64,000 nucleotides of DNA from UBA1127 sp965116355 (GCA_965116355.1 OZ220679.1:2232001-2296000); one strand, 5' to 3'. Positions 43,636 through 52,913 are shown, counted from the stretch's first letter. The notes: generated from the sequence alone by a model not told the origin. A program made the numbers and translations.

Positions 43636-45702
43636 CTATGCAGGGGCAGCCGTGAGCAGCAGCTCATACCCGGCTGACTGCCGGGTGTGCGGCGTCAGCG
43701 ACGCGACGATGACGGCTGCGGTCTCACCCTCGGCGAGGGCGGGGATGTTGAGGGTGCCAGCGTTGGCGTCGTCCAGGGGGACGTCGAGGACGGTGGGGGC
43801 GCCCTGGGCTCGCTCGACGACGACGCGGACGCCGAAGCGCTGGGGGAGGGCGTTGTTGGTGCGGACGAAGCCGTCGGCCGTCCATGCGCCGCCGGTCTCG
43901 GCGTCGTCGAAGAATCCGATCTCGGGCACGGCGACGTCGTCAATGCAGGCGCCGTCGAGGCTGATGGCGGCGTCGAAGACCTGCTCGAAAGAGACGAGCA
44001 CGCGCCCGCCGGCGAAGGGGGTGAGATCCACGCGCTCCTCCACCCATCCGCCGCTGTGCCCGGTGAAGCCGGGGCCGTAGGTTGCGCCGATAGGGTCGTC
44101 GGTGACGGTGTGGGCGCCGGGGAGGACGTGCCACGTGTCGCCGCCGTCAGGAGTGGCCGTGACGTAGAGGTAGTCCCACTGCTCCTCCAGGTTGTGCCAC
44201 ATGCGGAAGGTGAGGGTGGCCTCGGTAACGGCGGACAGGTCGAACTCGTGCGTCAGGCGGGAGTGGGAGGCGTCGCCGCGGTTGCTCCACCAACAGGCCT
44301 CGCCGCTGAGAGGGGTGGTGTCGAGGATGGAGGCCGTGGAATCGCCGACGAAGGTCAGCGTCGCGCCGGTCGCGGGGACGTCGAGGCGGAGGACGTCGGC
44401 GGCGAAGGGGGCGACGTCATCGCGGAAGGGGGCGTCCGCCCGGACGGTGCGGCGGGGATCCACCTTCACGAGATTCGAGGCGTCGGCGTAGCCGTAGGGC
44501 ATGGCGGCATCTCCGCCGAGGATGTTGGCGACGGACCAGTCCATGAAGAGGCGCTCGAAGGTCTGGGGGTGGCCGGCCTCGCGGAGGTAGGCGTCGATTC
44601 CGGCGGCGCCGTCCTCGGGCCGGGCGATGAGGGGGGCGAGGGAATCGAGGCCGTAGCGCTGGGTGAAGTAGAGGAAGAACAGGTAGGCGGTGTTGTAGTA
44701 GCGGCCGATGCCCTGACCGTAGCCGGGCCAGTTTGTGAGGGAGATCTCCTCGCGGAAGCCGGGCGGCGTGACGGGGCGCTGCGGGGAGACGAGCCCAGCG
44801 GTCACCTCCGAGATGCCCTCGTTCATCCAGGTGTGCTCGTTGGGGTCAACGAGCTGGTGGAGGAGGTGCTGCAACTCGTGGCCGGTGAGGCTGCTGAAGC
44901 CTGCCCTGCCCGTGCGGATGACCCGGGAGTCGAGGTAGAGGGCGGGCCGTCCGTTGCTGTAGGGGAAGACGGGGGGCGTGTAGTAGTCGGACGAGGCAAA
45001 GTAGCCGGCCGCGCCGCTGAGGGGGGCGATGACCATGGAGACGGGGGCTTCGGAGGGCGCGCCGGCCTCTCCGGGGACGAAGCCGAGGGTGGCGCGGGCG
45101 ACGGTGGGGAAGACGTGGCCCTCATAGAGCTGGGCGAGCTGCTGGAGTCGCCCCCGCTGGGGGTCCACTCCATCCGCGACGTACCAGAGGGCGTTGGGGG
45201 TGACGAACTGGAGGGTGGCGGGCACCGGATCGACGCGGAGACGGATGAGGTCGACGATCCAGAAGGGCTCGGTGCGGCCGACGTCGTCGGCGGTGAGGAC
45301 GGGGGCGACGGCGAGACGGGCGTCCTCGCCGGGCCGGAAGCGTTTGGCGAGGGCGACGAGGTCGGCGGGCGGCGGCGGGTGGATGCGGGCGGGGAAGGCC
45401 GTGCCGGCATTCATCTCCGCGGGAGACAGGGAGGGCCGCTGGAGCGGCTCGGCGGGGGCCGGGGTGGCGGCCGGCGCCGGAGGCGCGGGCGTCGGCGCGG
45501 GGTTGGCAGCGGCCGGCTGCGGGGGCGCGGCGGTGGGGACGGGGATGGCGGTTGGAGAAGCGATGGCGGCCGGGGATTGTGTTTGATCGGGCTCGCTCTC
45601 GCAGGCGGAGGCGATGGCGGCGAGGAAGGCGGCGGCAGTCACGAGCGCGAGGGCCGGCCACCTCCGCTTAAGCGTCTCGCCCCTGTGTGATTGGGCTTGC
45701 AT
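43636..45702 (-). CDS. Secreted lipoprotein with HExxH metallopeptidase domain (immune-inhibitor-A-like)
   Basis: This 688-residue exported protein has the signal WPALALVTAAAFLAAIASAC, with a lipobox cysteine at residue 34. A Pro/Ala-rich linker (about 40-90) follows. The central peptidase-like domain has zinc motif HELQH (275-279) and a downstream glutamate in NEGISE, as in M1/M6-type gluzincins. The C-terminal region (LTHEFDLSAVTEATLTFRMW, WDYLYVTATPDGGDTW) looks like the beta-sandwich found beside M6 peptidases. It is probably anchored outside the membrane and digests protein; the substrate is unknown. ATG 45702 is chosen over TTG 45720. It precedes selD on the same strand with a 77-bp gap and no evident functional link. 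Confidence 0.72.
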   Translation of the reverse strand: MQAQSHRGETLKRRWPALALVTAAAFLAAIASACESEPDQTQSPAAIASPTAIPVPTAAPPQPAAANPAPTPAPPAPAATPAPAEPLQRPSLSPAEMNAGTAFPARIHPPPPADLVALAKRFRPGEDARLAVAPVLTADDVGRTEPFWIVDLIRLRVDPVPATLQFVTPNALWYVADGVDPQRGRLQQLAQLYEGHVFPTVARATLGFVPGEAGAPSEAPVSMVIAPLSGAAGYFASSDYYTPPVFPYSNGRPALYLDSRVIRTGRAGFSSLTGHELQHLLHQLVDPNEHTWMNEGISEVTAGLVSPQRPVTPPGFREEISLTNWPGYGQGIGRYYNTAYLFFLYFTQRYGLDSLAPLIARPEDGAAGIDAYLREAGHPQTFERLFMDWSVANILGGDAAMPYGYADASNLVKVDPRRTVRADAPFRDDVAPFAADVLRLDVPATGATLTFVGDSTASILDTTPLSGEACWWSNRGDASHSRLTHEFDLSAVTEATLTFRMWHNLEEQWDYLYVTATPDGGDTWHVLPGAHTVTDDPIGATYGPGFTGHSGGWVEERVDLTPFAGGRVLVSFEQVFDAAISLDGACIDDVAVPEIGFFDDAETGGAWTADGFVRTNNALPQRFGVRVVVERAQGAPTVLDVPLDDANAGTLNIPALAEGETAAVIVASLTPHTRQSAGYELLLTAAPA

Positions 45703-45814
45703 GCCGTCCCCTGGTCTCAACTGTCCCTATGTCCAGAGTAACACAGGCGGCTTGTACCCATGTGCGCCGGGACGCCTCTTTCGGCGTGCGCCGAGGTCTG
45801 CCGGGCAAGCGTCG

Positions 45815-46717
45815 CTAGACGCCGGCGAGGGCGAGCTGGCGGGGCGGCTGAACGGGCTGCCACCAGTCATGGCGACGCTCTTTCAGGCCGTGGGCGTCCA
45901 TGAGCTCGGAGACGCGGTCGTCGACGTCGTGGCGGAGGGCCGCGGGGGCGTAGGCCTCCGTGTAGAGGCGCTGGTAGACGGAGTGCAGACGCGGGTGGCG
46001 GCGGGAGAGGTAGTCCATGAAGTGCTCGCGGGTGCCGGGCTGGAGGTGCAGGACGTTGGGGTGGAGGAAGTTGGCGCCGTGGGCAGCAGCGGCCTCGACG
46101 ACGGCGGCGAGGCTCTCGTGGGAGTCGGTGATGCCGGGGATGACGGGGGCGAGGAGCACGCCGGCACGGACGCCCGCGTTGACGAGGCGCTCCATGACCT
46201 CAAGGCGCTTCCACGGCGGCGGCGTGCCGGGCTCGAGCTCGCGCCAGAGATCCGGGTCGAGGGTGGTGATGCTGAAGGAGACGCACGCGCCCGCGCGCCG
46301 GGCGGCGTCGGCGAGGACATCGGCGTCGCGCAGGGCCATGGTGCCCTTGGTGACGAGCTGAAAGGGCGTGCGGCGCTCGGCGAGGGCCTCGAGGCAGCCG
46401 CGGGTGAGGCGGCGGGCGCCCTCGATGGGCTGGTAGGGGTCTGTGGCGGTGCCGATGGCGACAACGTCGCGGGGCCAGGTGGGGCGGGAGAGCTCGGCGC
46501 GGAGGACCTCGACGATGTTGGACTTGACGAAAACGAGGCCGGAGAAGTCATCGGAGGGGTTGAGGTCGTGGAAGGCGTTGTAGCGGCGGGCGAAGCAGTA
46601 GTGGCAACCGTGTACGCAGCCTCGATAAGGGTTGAGCGACCAGCGGAAGCTCATGCCCTTGACCCGGTTCAGGGCGCTTCGGCATTCGGTGTCCATGTAC
46701 CTGGCGAAATGAGACAT
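45815..46717 (-). CDS. Radical SAM protein, SplB/Rv2578c-like
   Basis: This 300-residue radical SAM enzyme has the cluster motif CVHGCHYC (CxxxCxxC) near residue 34, followed by FARRYNAFHDL. DPYQPIEGARRLTRGCLEAL and FQLVTKGTMALRDADVL come next, and ITTLDPDLWRELEPGTPPPWKRLEVMERL later. This is the pattern of the 'spore photolyase-like' Rv2578c group, which lacks the true spore photolyase N-terminus and has no established reaction. A LexA-like inverted motif lies in the promoter region, which would fit a DNA-repair role but is not proof. The start is ATG 46717 with GAGGGAGG upstream. Confidence 0.85.
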   Translation of the reverse strand: MSHFARYMDTECRSALNRVKGMSFRWSLNPYRGCVHGCHYCFARRYNAFHDLNPSDDFSGLVFVKSNIVEVLRAELSRPTWPRDVVAIGTATDPYQPIEGARRLTRGCLEALAERRTPFQLVTKGTMALRDADVLADAARRAGACVSFSITTLDPDLWRELEPGTPPPWKRLEVMERLVNAGVRAGVLLAPVIPGITDSHESLAAVVEAAAAHGANFLHPNVLHLQPGTREHFMDYLSRRHPRLHSVYQRLYTEAYAPAALRHDVDDRVSELMDAHGLKERRHDWWQPVQPPRQLALAGV

Positions 46718-46752
46718 GGGACCCTCCCTCGATGATGGAGAGAGGGTAAATT

Positions 46753-46772
46753 AGAATATGTGTTCTTGTCAA
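46753..46772 (-). promoter_or_regulatory. Promoter -35 and LexA-like inverted motif upstream of the radical SAM gene
   Basis: On the minus strand TTGACA (46767-46772) is followed directly by AGAACACATATTCT (46753-46766). That motif differs by one base from GAAC-N4-GTTC, the operator type seen at lexA, and sits between the -35 and the expected -10. The canonical -10 is weak. Confidence 0.4.
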
Positions 46773-46781
46773 GTCTTAGAA

Positions 46782-47153
46782 CTAGACGTGCTGATCGAAG
46801 AGGATGGGATTGCCGTCCGGGTCCTCGAGGAAGAAGCTGTCTGGGCCGTTGGTGGTCTCGTTGGCCTCGCTGATGAGGGTGATGCCTTTGCCCTTGATCT
46901 GACGCTGGATGCTGCGGATGTCGGTGAAGGCGTCTAGCTTCTGGGCGTCGGAGTTCCAGCCGGGGTTGAAGGTCAGGATGTTCTTGTCGAACATCCCCTG
47001 GAACAGGCCGATGGTCGCGGCGCCGTTCTGCAGAATCAGCCAGTTCTCGGACTGGTCACCACCAATGACGACGAAGCCCAGCTTCGTGTAGAAGTCTCTT
47101 GAGGCCTCGATGTCCTTGACCGTGAGGCTGACGGAAAAGGCTCCCAGCTCCAT
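46782..47153 (-). CDS. VOC family (glyoxalase/bleomycin-resistance fold) protein
   Basis: This 123-residue protein of vicinal-oxygen-chelate fold has two beta-alpha-beta3 modules. It starts FSVSLTVKDIEASRDFYTKLGFVVIGGD and ends FFLEDPDGNPILFDQH, with the glutamate/histidine region typical of the family. Activity cannot be assigned (lyase, dioxygenase or binding protein). It is divergent from a second VOC-type gene with 127 bp between, so they may share control. GGAG precedes ATG 47153. Confidence 0.82.
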   Translation of the reverse strand: MELGAFSVSLTVKDIEASRDFYTKLGFVVIGGDQSENWLILQNGAATIGLFQGMFDKNILTFNPGWNSDAQKLDAFTDIRSIQRQIKGKGITLISEANETTNGPDSFFLEDPDGNPILFDQHV

Positions 47154-47280
47154 GTCGGTGCGCTCCTGTGCTCGATTGGCGGGCGGGCGACTTCAGAGAC
47201 GCAGTTGGGGAACGTGGCCCGCGCCGAATGGACTTGAGTATACTGTCTTTCAGGCAATCAGTATTTTCGAAGGAGGAATC

Positions 47281-47709
47281 ATGCCGCTCAACGTGTACCT
47301 GAACTTCAACGGCAACTGCCGGGAGGTCTTCGACTTCTACCGGTCGGTCTTCGGCGGGGACTTTGCGCTGCACCTGACGTTCCACGAGATGCCGGAAGAC
47401 ATGGGCATGTCCGAGGAGGAGAAGAACCAGATCCTGCACGTCTCGTACGACATCGGGGGGACGACGCTGATGGGGAGCGACGTCCCGAGCGCGTTCGGGC
47501 CGCCGGTGACGATGGGCAACAACATGTCCATCTCCTACTTGACGGAGACGCGGGAGGAGACGGAGGAGTACTTCAACAAGATCTCGGAGGGCGGGACCGT
47601 CACGATGCCCCTGGACGACCAGTTCTGGGGGGACTACTTCGGGGCGTGCACGGACAAATTCGGGATCAACTGGATGTTCAACTGTGCGAGTGAGCCGCCT
47701 TCCTCGTAG
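47281..47709 (+). CDS. PhnB-like VOC family protein
   Basis: This 142-residue protein is of the PhnB / '3-demethylubiquinone methyltransferase-like' VOC group. It begins MPLNVYLNFNGNCREVFDFYRSVFGGDF, contains ILHVSYDIGGTTLMGSD and YLTETREETEEYFNKISEGG, and ends FGACTDKFGINWMFN, all standard for the group. Biochemical function is generally unknown. ATG 47281 has AAGGAGG at ideal spacing. It is divergent from the VOC gene at 46782 and followed by a repeat cluster. Confidence 0.88.
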   Translation: MPLNVYLNFNGNCREVFDFYRSVFGGDFALHLTFHEMPEDMGMSEEEKNQILHVSYDIGGTTLMGSDVPSAFGPPVTMGNNMSISYLTETREETEEYFNKISEGGTVTMPLDDQFWGDYFGACTDKFGINWMFNCASEPPSS

Positions 47710-47719
47710 GGGGCGGGGC

Positions 47720-47850
47720 CCCCTTCGAGAGCCTCAGGGCGGGCTTCGACGGGCGCGGGTTAACGGGTTCGCATCCGTCGGGGTTCCTGCCTGCGCAGGA
47801 ACGACGATGGAGCGGGCGCCCACAAGGGGCGCCTCTACGATTTTTCGGCG
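47720..47850. repeat. R1-like, R2 and R4-like repeats before ctaG
   Basis: A broken R1 (CCCTTCGAGAGCCTCAGGGC, 47721-47741) is followed by R2 (47778-47804) and an R4 variant (GGCGCCCACAAGGGGCGCC, 47814-47836). No gene is present. Confidence 0.75.
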
Positions 47851-47871
47851 GGCAGTGGGTGGACATAATCC

Positions 47872-48726
47872 ATGACGTTCTGGAACACCTGGACATTCGA
47901 CCCGCTGACCCTTGCCGGGTTGGCCGTGCTTTTCCTTCTCTACACGCGCGGGCTGTGGCGCAGCCGCGGTCGCTCAGGCAACCTCTTCCCGTGGTGGCGG
48001 CCGACCTCGTTCTACGCGGGGTGGACGGCGCTGCTGATGGGGGCGGTGTCGCCCATCGACGGGCTTTCGGGCGACCTCTTCCTCATGCACATGGTGCAGC
48101 ACATGCTCATGATGATGGTGGGGCCGCCGCTGATCCTCGTCGGGGCGCCGGTGGTGCCGGTGCTGCGGGGGCTGCCGGGGGTGCTGCGGGCGGACCTCGC
48201 CATCCCGCTGCTGCAGATGCGGCGGGTCCGCAAGGTACTGAGCTTCCTTGCGTCGCCGCTGACGGCATGGCTGGTCTTCGTGTTCACGGTGTGGATATGG
48301 CACATTCCGGCGCTGTACAACGAGGCGGTCACGAACGAGTGGCTGCACTTCCTGCAGCACGTCATGTTTACGAGCGCGGCCGTCTTCTTCTGGTGGAGCG
48401 TCATCGACCCGGTGCCGCTGAAGCCGCGGCTGGCGTACCCGCTGCGGCTGCTGTACCTGTTCCTCGCGACGCTGCAGAGCACGGTGCTGGCGGCGATCAT
48501 CACGCTCTCGGAAGAGGTGCTGTACACGTACTACGTGAGCGTGCCGCGGCTGTGGGGGCTGACGCCGGGGGAGGACCAGATGATCGCGGGGCTCATCATG
48601 TGGATACCGGGGGCGGGAATCTACTTCACGGTGCTGACGGTATTGTTCTTCGTCATGCTGTACAAGGACGACCAGCGCATGCGGCGGCTGGAGGGGCGGC
48701 CGGTGAGCGGGCCGCGGCGGTGGTGA
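47872..48726 (+). CDS. ctaG: Cytochrome c oxidase assembly protein CtaG (caa3 type)
   Basis: This is a membrane protein needed to assemble caa3-type oxidases, probably by delivering copper. The 284-residue protein has about seven membrane helices. Family hallmarks are the histidine-rich helix LFLMHMVQHMLMMMVGPPLIL, VWIWHIPALYNEAVTNEWLHFLQHVMF and the aromatic SVIDPVP turn. It stands just upstream of the oxidase operon in the same direction but is separated from it by a 209-bp spacer with its own promoter. Confidence 0.9.
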   Translation: MTFWNTWTFDPLTLAGLAVLFLLYTRGLWRSRGRSGNLFPWWRPTSFYAGWTALLMGAVSPIDGLSGDLFLMHMVQHMLMMMVGPPLILVGAPVVPVLRGLPGVLRADLAIPLLQMRRVRKVLSFLASPLTAWLVFVFTVWIWHIPALYNEAVTNEWLHFLQHVMFTSAAVFFWWSVIDPVPLKPRLAYPLRLLYLFLATLQSTVLAAIITLSEEVLYTYYVSVPRLWGLTPGEDQMIAGLIMWIPGAGIYFTVLTVLFFVMLYKDDQRMRRLEGRPVSGPRRW

Positions 48727-48779
48727 GGGCGCCGCCGCGTTGACGGCGGCAAAACTTTGCGCGATTTTTCACCAACCCA

Positions 48780-48809
48780 TTGACTACGAAAGTTTCACGC
48801 CTATAGAAT
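48780..48809 (+). promoter_or_regulatory. Promoter of the cytochrome oxidase operon
   Basis: TTGACT (48780-48785) and TAGAAT (48804-48809) are 18 bp apart; the overlapping TATAGA gives a 16-bp alternative. It leaves a leader of about 120 nt before ctaC. No riboswitch-like structure is obvious in the leader. Confidence 0.7.
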
Positions 48810-48935
48810 GGGGCTGCTGCAAAGGGGACTGTACGGCTGTGCCAGCACGGGAGGCTCCCTGGCCCCCGACGCGAACAGCCTCTCAACGCTCATGGGGACG
48901 GCAGCAGCCGGTCACAACGACAATGAGAGAGGACC

Positions 48936-50042
48936 ATGGCGAACCGAATACACATCCGCCCTAAGTCCCTGCTCGCACTCCTCGCCCTTGTAGTTTTGCC
49001 CATCCTCGCAGCCTGTGGCACCGTCGACTCGGCGCAGACCACGATCAACCCACAGTCGGACGTCGCACGGGAGATTCAGGGCACGTACGCATTCATCTTC
49101 TGGGTGTCCGTCGTGGTGTTCGTCGTCGTGGAAGGCGCGCTGGTGTACGCGGTGTTCCGCTACCGGCGCCGGGCGAACTCCGGCATCCCCAAGCAGACCG
49201 AGGGCAACATGGTCCTCGAAGTCACCTGGACGATCATTCCCGCGTTGATCCTGGTCGCCATCGCGGTGCCGACGTGGATCACCATCTTCCGGACGGACGA
49301 CATCCCCGAGGGGTCGTTCATCGTGAACGTCACGGGCCACCAATGGTGGTGGGAAGTGGAGTATCCGGAGCTGCGCACGGGTGATGGCGACAACGAGGTC
49401 CGGCTGGTGACGGCCAACGAGATCCGGGTTCCGGCCGACCGCACGATCGGCTTCCACCTGGAGACGAACGACGTGCTGCACAGCTTCTGGGTGCCGCAGC
49501 TCTTCGGCAAGGTGGACCTGGTGCCGGGGCGGACCAACACGGTGTGGTTCACGCCAGACGCTGATACGGCTGGCGAGGTGTTCCTGGGACAGTGCGTGGA
49601 GTTCTGCGGACTGTCGCACGCCAACATGCGGATGCGCATTTTTGTCGACAGCCCGGATGACTTCGCGGCATGGGCCGACGGGATCCGCTCGCCGGCGCCG
49701 GAGGCCACGGGGCTGGCGGCGACGGGGCACGAGCTGTTCTCGTCAAAGGGCTGCACGGTGTGCCACAGCGTCAACGGGGACTACGAGGCTGCGGGCCAGC
49801 CACTATCGAGCGGGCGCATCCTGATCGGCCCCAACCTGACGGGCTTCGGCTCTCGGACAACGCTGGCGGGGGCCATCCTGGAGAACAACACAGCGAACCT
49901 CTCGGCGTGGCTGGCCGAACCGGACGAGGTCAAGCCCGGCAACCTGATGTACCAGGAGGCCGCGGCATACACGCAACCGGAGCTGAGCCTGGCGAACGAG
50001 GACGTCACCGCTCTGGTAGCATATCTTCAGCATTTGCAGTAG
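48936..50042 (+). CDS. ctaC: Cytochrome c oxidase subunit II with C-terminal cytochrome c domain
   Basis: Subunit II accepts electrons from cytochrome c through the CuA centre. The 368-residue lipoprotein has lipobox LAAC with Cys27, two membrane helices (54-76 and 96-116), and the CuA site His182 plus CVEFCGLSHANM (Cys220, Glu222, Cys224, His228, Met231). A fused heme c domain carries Cys273-x2-Cys276-His277 (CTVCH) and a likely axial Met in GNLMYQE. The fusion defines a caa3-type enzyme. It is the first gene of ctaC-D-E-F, followed by ctaAB. Confidence 0.96.
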   Translation: MANRIHIRPKSLLALLALVVLPILAACGTVDSAQTTINPQSDVAREIQGTYAFIFWVSVVVFVVVEGALVYAVFRYRRRANSGIPKQTEGNMVLEVTWTIIPALILVAIAVPTWITIFRTDDIPEGSFIVNVTGHQWWWEVEYPELRTGDGDNEVRLVTANEIRVPADRTIGFHLETNDVLHSFWVPQLFGKVDLVPGRTNTVWFTPDADTAGEVFLGQCVEFCGLSHANMRMRIFVDSPDDFAAWADGIRSPAPEATGLAATGHELFSSKGCTVCHSVNGDYEAAGQPLSSGRILIGPNLTGFGSRTTLAGAILENNTANLSAWLAEPDEVKPGNLMYQEAAAYTQPELSLANEDVTALVAYLQHLQ

Positions 50043-50096
50043 CGCATTCGGGGGCGTAACGCCGGCTCGTCCGGCGCGGCGTTTGGAGGCGAATAC

Positions 50097-51947
50097 ATGG
50101 CAACGGCAGTTGGCGCAGTAGGGCACGCGGACCACGACGCGTCCAAGAGCGGCGCGTGGAGCTGGATTACCACTGTCGACCACAAGCGCATCGGCATCCT
50201 GTACGGGGTGTCGGCCGTCTGTTTCTTCCTGGTCGGCGGCTTCGAGGCGCTGATCATCCGACTGCAGCTGGCGGAGGCGGAGAGCGACCTCATCGGCGCG
50301 GGCCTGTTCAACCAGCTCTTTACGATGCACGCGCTGACCATGATTTTCCTTGCGATCATGCCCCTGGGAGCGGCGTTCTTCAACTACATCGTGCCGCTGC
50401 AAATTGGGGCTCGGGACGTCGCGTTCCCGCGGCTGAACGCGCTGAGCTACTGGCTGTTCCTCTTTGGCGCGCTCCTGCTGAACTCGAGCTTCATCTTCGG
50501 CGGCGCGCCCGACGTGGGCTGGTTCGCCTACGCCAACCTGACGGCGACGGAGTACTCGCCGAGCAGCGCCGTCGACTTCTTCGCCCTCGGCATGCTGGTG
50601 CTGGGCGTGTCATCGCTGGCCGCGGCGCTGAACTTCATCATCACCATCCTCAACATGCGGGCCCCGGGCATGACGCTGATGCGGATGCCGGTGTTCACGT
50701 GGATGACACTGGTAGTGTCCTTCCTGCTTGTGTTCGCGCTGCCAATCCTCACGGTGGGGTTGGTGCAGCTCCTGTTCTGGCGGGAGTTCGGGATGCCGTT
50801 CTTCTCGGCGGAGGCGGGCGCCGACCCGCTGCTGTGGCAGCACATCTTCTGGCTGTTCGGCCACCCCGAGGTGTACATCCTGATCCTGCCCGCGATGGGC
50901 ATTGTGTCCGAGATCCTGCCGACGTTCTCGCGGAAGCCGCTTTTCGGGTACTCGACGGTGGTGTTCGCGGGCGTGGCCATCGGCTTCATGGGCTTCGCGG
51001 TGTGGGCGCACCACATGTTCACGGTGGGGCTGGGGTCGATCGCGCTGGCGGCATTCTCGGCAAGCACGATGCTGATCGCGGTGCCGACGGGCATCAAGAT
51101 CTTCAACTGGATCGCGACGCTGTGGGGCGGGTCGATCCAGTTTACGACGGCGATGCTGTTCGCGCTGGGGTTCGTGGCGCTGTTCGTCATCGGCGGACTG
51201 AGCGGCGTGATGCACGCCTCGCCGCCTGTCGACACGCAGCAGCAGGACACGTACTTCGTGGTGGCGCACCTGCACTACGTGTTGTTCGGCGGGAGCATCA
51301 TGGGGCTGTTCGGCGGCATCTACTACTGGTTCCCGAAGATGACGGGCCGCCTGTTGAGCGAGGCCATTGGCAAGTGGCAGTTCTGGCTGATGTTCATTGG
51401 CATGAACGTGACCTTCGGGCCAATGCACCTGGTGGGCATCGACGGCATGCCGCGGCGCATCAACACGTACGACGAGAGCATGGGCTGGGAGCTGCTGAAC
51501 CAGATTGAGACGGTGGGCGCGTTCATCATCGCGCTGAGCGTCGTGCTCTTCCTGTTCAACTTCTTCAAGAGCGTCAAGTCAGGCGAGCCGGCGGGCGACG
51601 ACCCGTGGGACGGCCGCACGCTGGAGTGGGCCATCCCTTCGCCGCCGCCGGAGTACAACTTCGCGCGGATCCCGGTGGTGCACAGCAACGAGCCGTTCTG
51701 GGACCAGAAGCACCCGGAGCTGAAGCACGACGCGCCGCCGGCCGTCGCGGGGGGCGCGGATGAAGAGGCGGAGGAGTCCATCCACATGCCGAACCCATCC
51801 TACTGGCCGATCGTCGTAGCATTGGGGACGGCGCTGGCGGCGGGACTGGTCATCATCAACCCGTGGCTGGCGTCCATCGGCGCGGTCATTGGGCTGCTGG
51901 GCATCTACGGATGGGTCTTCGAGCCGGCAGCGCCCGAGCACCACTAG
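50097..51947 (+). CDS. ctaD: Cytochrome c oxidase subunit I
   Basis: This is the catalytic heme a/a3-CuB subunit, which reduces O2 and pumps protons. The 616-residue protein has the subunit I core: heme a ligand region LFTMHALTMIFL, the CuB motif WLFGHPEVYILILPAMG with the His-Tyr pair and the A1-type glutamate-containing HPEVY, then WAHHMFTVG and the heme ligands in VVAHLHYVLFGG. K-channel residues GGLSGVMHA are present. The C-terminus adds a loop and two further helices (PSYWPIVVALGTALAAGLVI, IGAVIGLLGIYGW). It lies 54 bp after ctaC and 10 bp before ctaE. Confidence 0.97.
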   Translation: MATAVGAVGHADHDASKSGAWSWITTVDHKRIGILYGVSAVCFFLVGGFEALIIRLQLAEAESDLIGAGLFNQLFTMHALTMIFLAIMPLGAAFFNYIVPLQIGARDVAFPRLNALSYWLFLFGALLLNSSFIFGGAPDVGWFAYANLTATEYSPSSAVDFFALGMLVLGVSSLAAALNFIITILNMRAPGMTLMRMPVFTWMTLVVSFLLVFALPILTVGLVQLLFWREFGMPFFSAEAGADPLLWQHIFWLFGHPEVYILILPAMGIVSEILPTFSRKPLFGYSTVVFAGVAIGFMGFAVWAHHMFTVGLGSIALAAFSASTMLIAVPTGIKIFNWIATLWGGSIQFTTAMLFALGFVALFVIGGLSGVMHASPPVDTQQQDTYFVVAHLHYVLFGGSIMGLFGGIYYWFPKMTGRLLSEAIGKWQFWLMFIGMNVTFGPMHLVGIDGMPRRINTYDESMGWELLNQIETVGAFIIALSVVLFLFNFFKSVKSGEPAGDDPWDGRTLEWAIPSPPPEYNFARIPVVHSNEPFWDQKHPELKHDAPPAVAGGADEEAEESIHMPNPSYWPIVVALGTALAAGLVIINPWLASIGAVIGLLGIYGWVFEPAAPEHH

Positions 51948-51957
51948 AGGGGAAGTC

Positions 51958-52572
51958 GTGACAACTAACTCCACGGCACACGAGAGTCACCTGGCGACCA
52001 CGACGGGGCTTGACCACCGCAAGCTCCTGATGTGGCTGTTCCTAGCGTCCGAGTGTCTCTTCTTCGGCTCGCTCATCGCGACGTTCCTGCTGTACAAGGA
52101 CGCGAGCGTGGTGGGGCCCCAGCCGCACGAGATTCTGAACATCCCGGTGACGAGCACGAGCACGTTCGTGCTGCTGACGAGCTCGCTGGCGATGGTGCTG
52201 GCGCTCGCGGCGGTGCAGCGCAGCGACGTGGTGGCGGCACGGTTCTGGATATTCGCGACGGCGTTCCTGGGCGCGACGTTCCTCGGCTTCCAGGTGTACG
52301 AGTTCTACGAGTTCGTCATCCACGGACTGACGCCCAAGACCAACGTCTTTGGCGCGAGCTTCTTCACACTGACCGGCTTCCACGGCGCGCACGTGACCGT
52401 TGGCGTCATCTGGCTGATGTCGCTCTTCTTCTACTCGTTCAGGCACGGGTTACCTGCGGAAAAGAGCCTGGACGTGGAGCTGGCGGGACTGTACTGGCAC
52501 TTCGTGGACATTGTCTGGGTCGTCATCTTCACGGTGGTGTACCTGATCGGCACCCTGCCGCCGGAAGTTTAG
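51958..52572 (+). CDS. ctaE: Cytochrome c oxidase subunit III
   Basis: Subunit III stabilises the oxidase core and supports proton uptake. The 204-residue protein has five predicted helices, the short bacterial form. Signatures are KLLMWLFLASECLFFGSLIATFLL, FQVYEFYEFV, FFTLTGFHGAHVTVGVIWL and LYWHFVDIVWVVIFTVVYL. The start is GTG 51958 with AGGGGAAG upstream; a longer frame into ctaD is rejected because MTTNSTAHESHLATTTG directly precedes the first helix. Confidence 0.95.
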   Translation: MTTNSTAHESHLATTTGLDHRKLLMWLFLASECLFFGSLIATFLLYKDASVVGPQPHEILNIPVTSTSTFVLLTSSLAMVLALAAVQRSDVVAARFWIFATAFLGATFLGFQVYEFYEFVIHGLTPKTNVFGASFFTLTGFHGAHVTVGVIWLMSLFFYSFRHGLPAEKSLDVELAGLYWHFVDIVWVVIFTVVYLIGTLPPEV

Positions 52573-52598
52573 CGGCGCGGACCTCAAGGGGAGAGCGC

Positions 52599-52913
52599 AT
52601 GGCAGAGCACGAGCAACACGGGGCGCAAACGCACGAGCAGGAGCACCCCTCACCTGCAAAATACATCCTGATAGCGACGTACCTGACGCTGATCACCATC
52701 TTCGAGGTGGCGATCTACTACGTCGAGGTGCTGCGGCCCGCTTTCCTCTGGATCTTCCTGGCGCTGTCCGCGCTCAAGTTCTACTACGTCGCAATGTTCT
52801 ACATGCACCTCAAGTTCGATGCCCGGATATTCAGGCAACTCTTCATATTTGGCCTGGTGCTGGCGACGTTCATCATGGTGGCGTTGCTGCTACTGTTCGC
52901 CATCATCATCTAG
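52599..52913 (+). CDS. ctaF: Cytochrome c oxidase subunit IV (prokaryotic type)
   Basis: This 104-residue small membrane subunit has a His/Glu-rich N-terminus (MAEHEQHGAQTHEQEH). Three helices follow, with the family pattern YLTLITIFEVAIYYV, KFYYVAMFYMHLKFD and a final hydrophobic helix ending LLLLFAIII. The KFxxVxxFYMHLKFD motif is typical of COX4/CyoD-like subunits of caa3 oxidases. ATG 52599 follows AAGGGGAGAG, 26 bp after ctaE. Confidence 0.9.
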   Translation: MAEHEQHGAQTHEQEHPSPAKYILIATYLTLITIFEVAIYYVEVLRPAFLWIFLALSALKFYYVAMFYMHLKFDARIFRQLFIFGLVLATFIMVALLLLFAIII

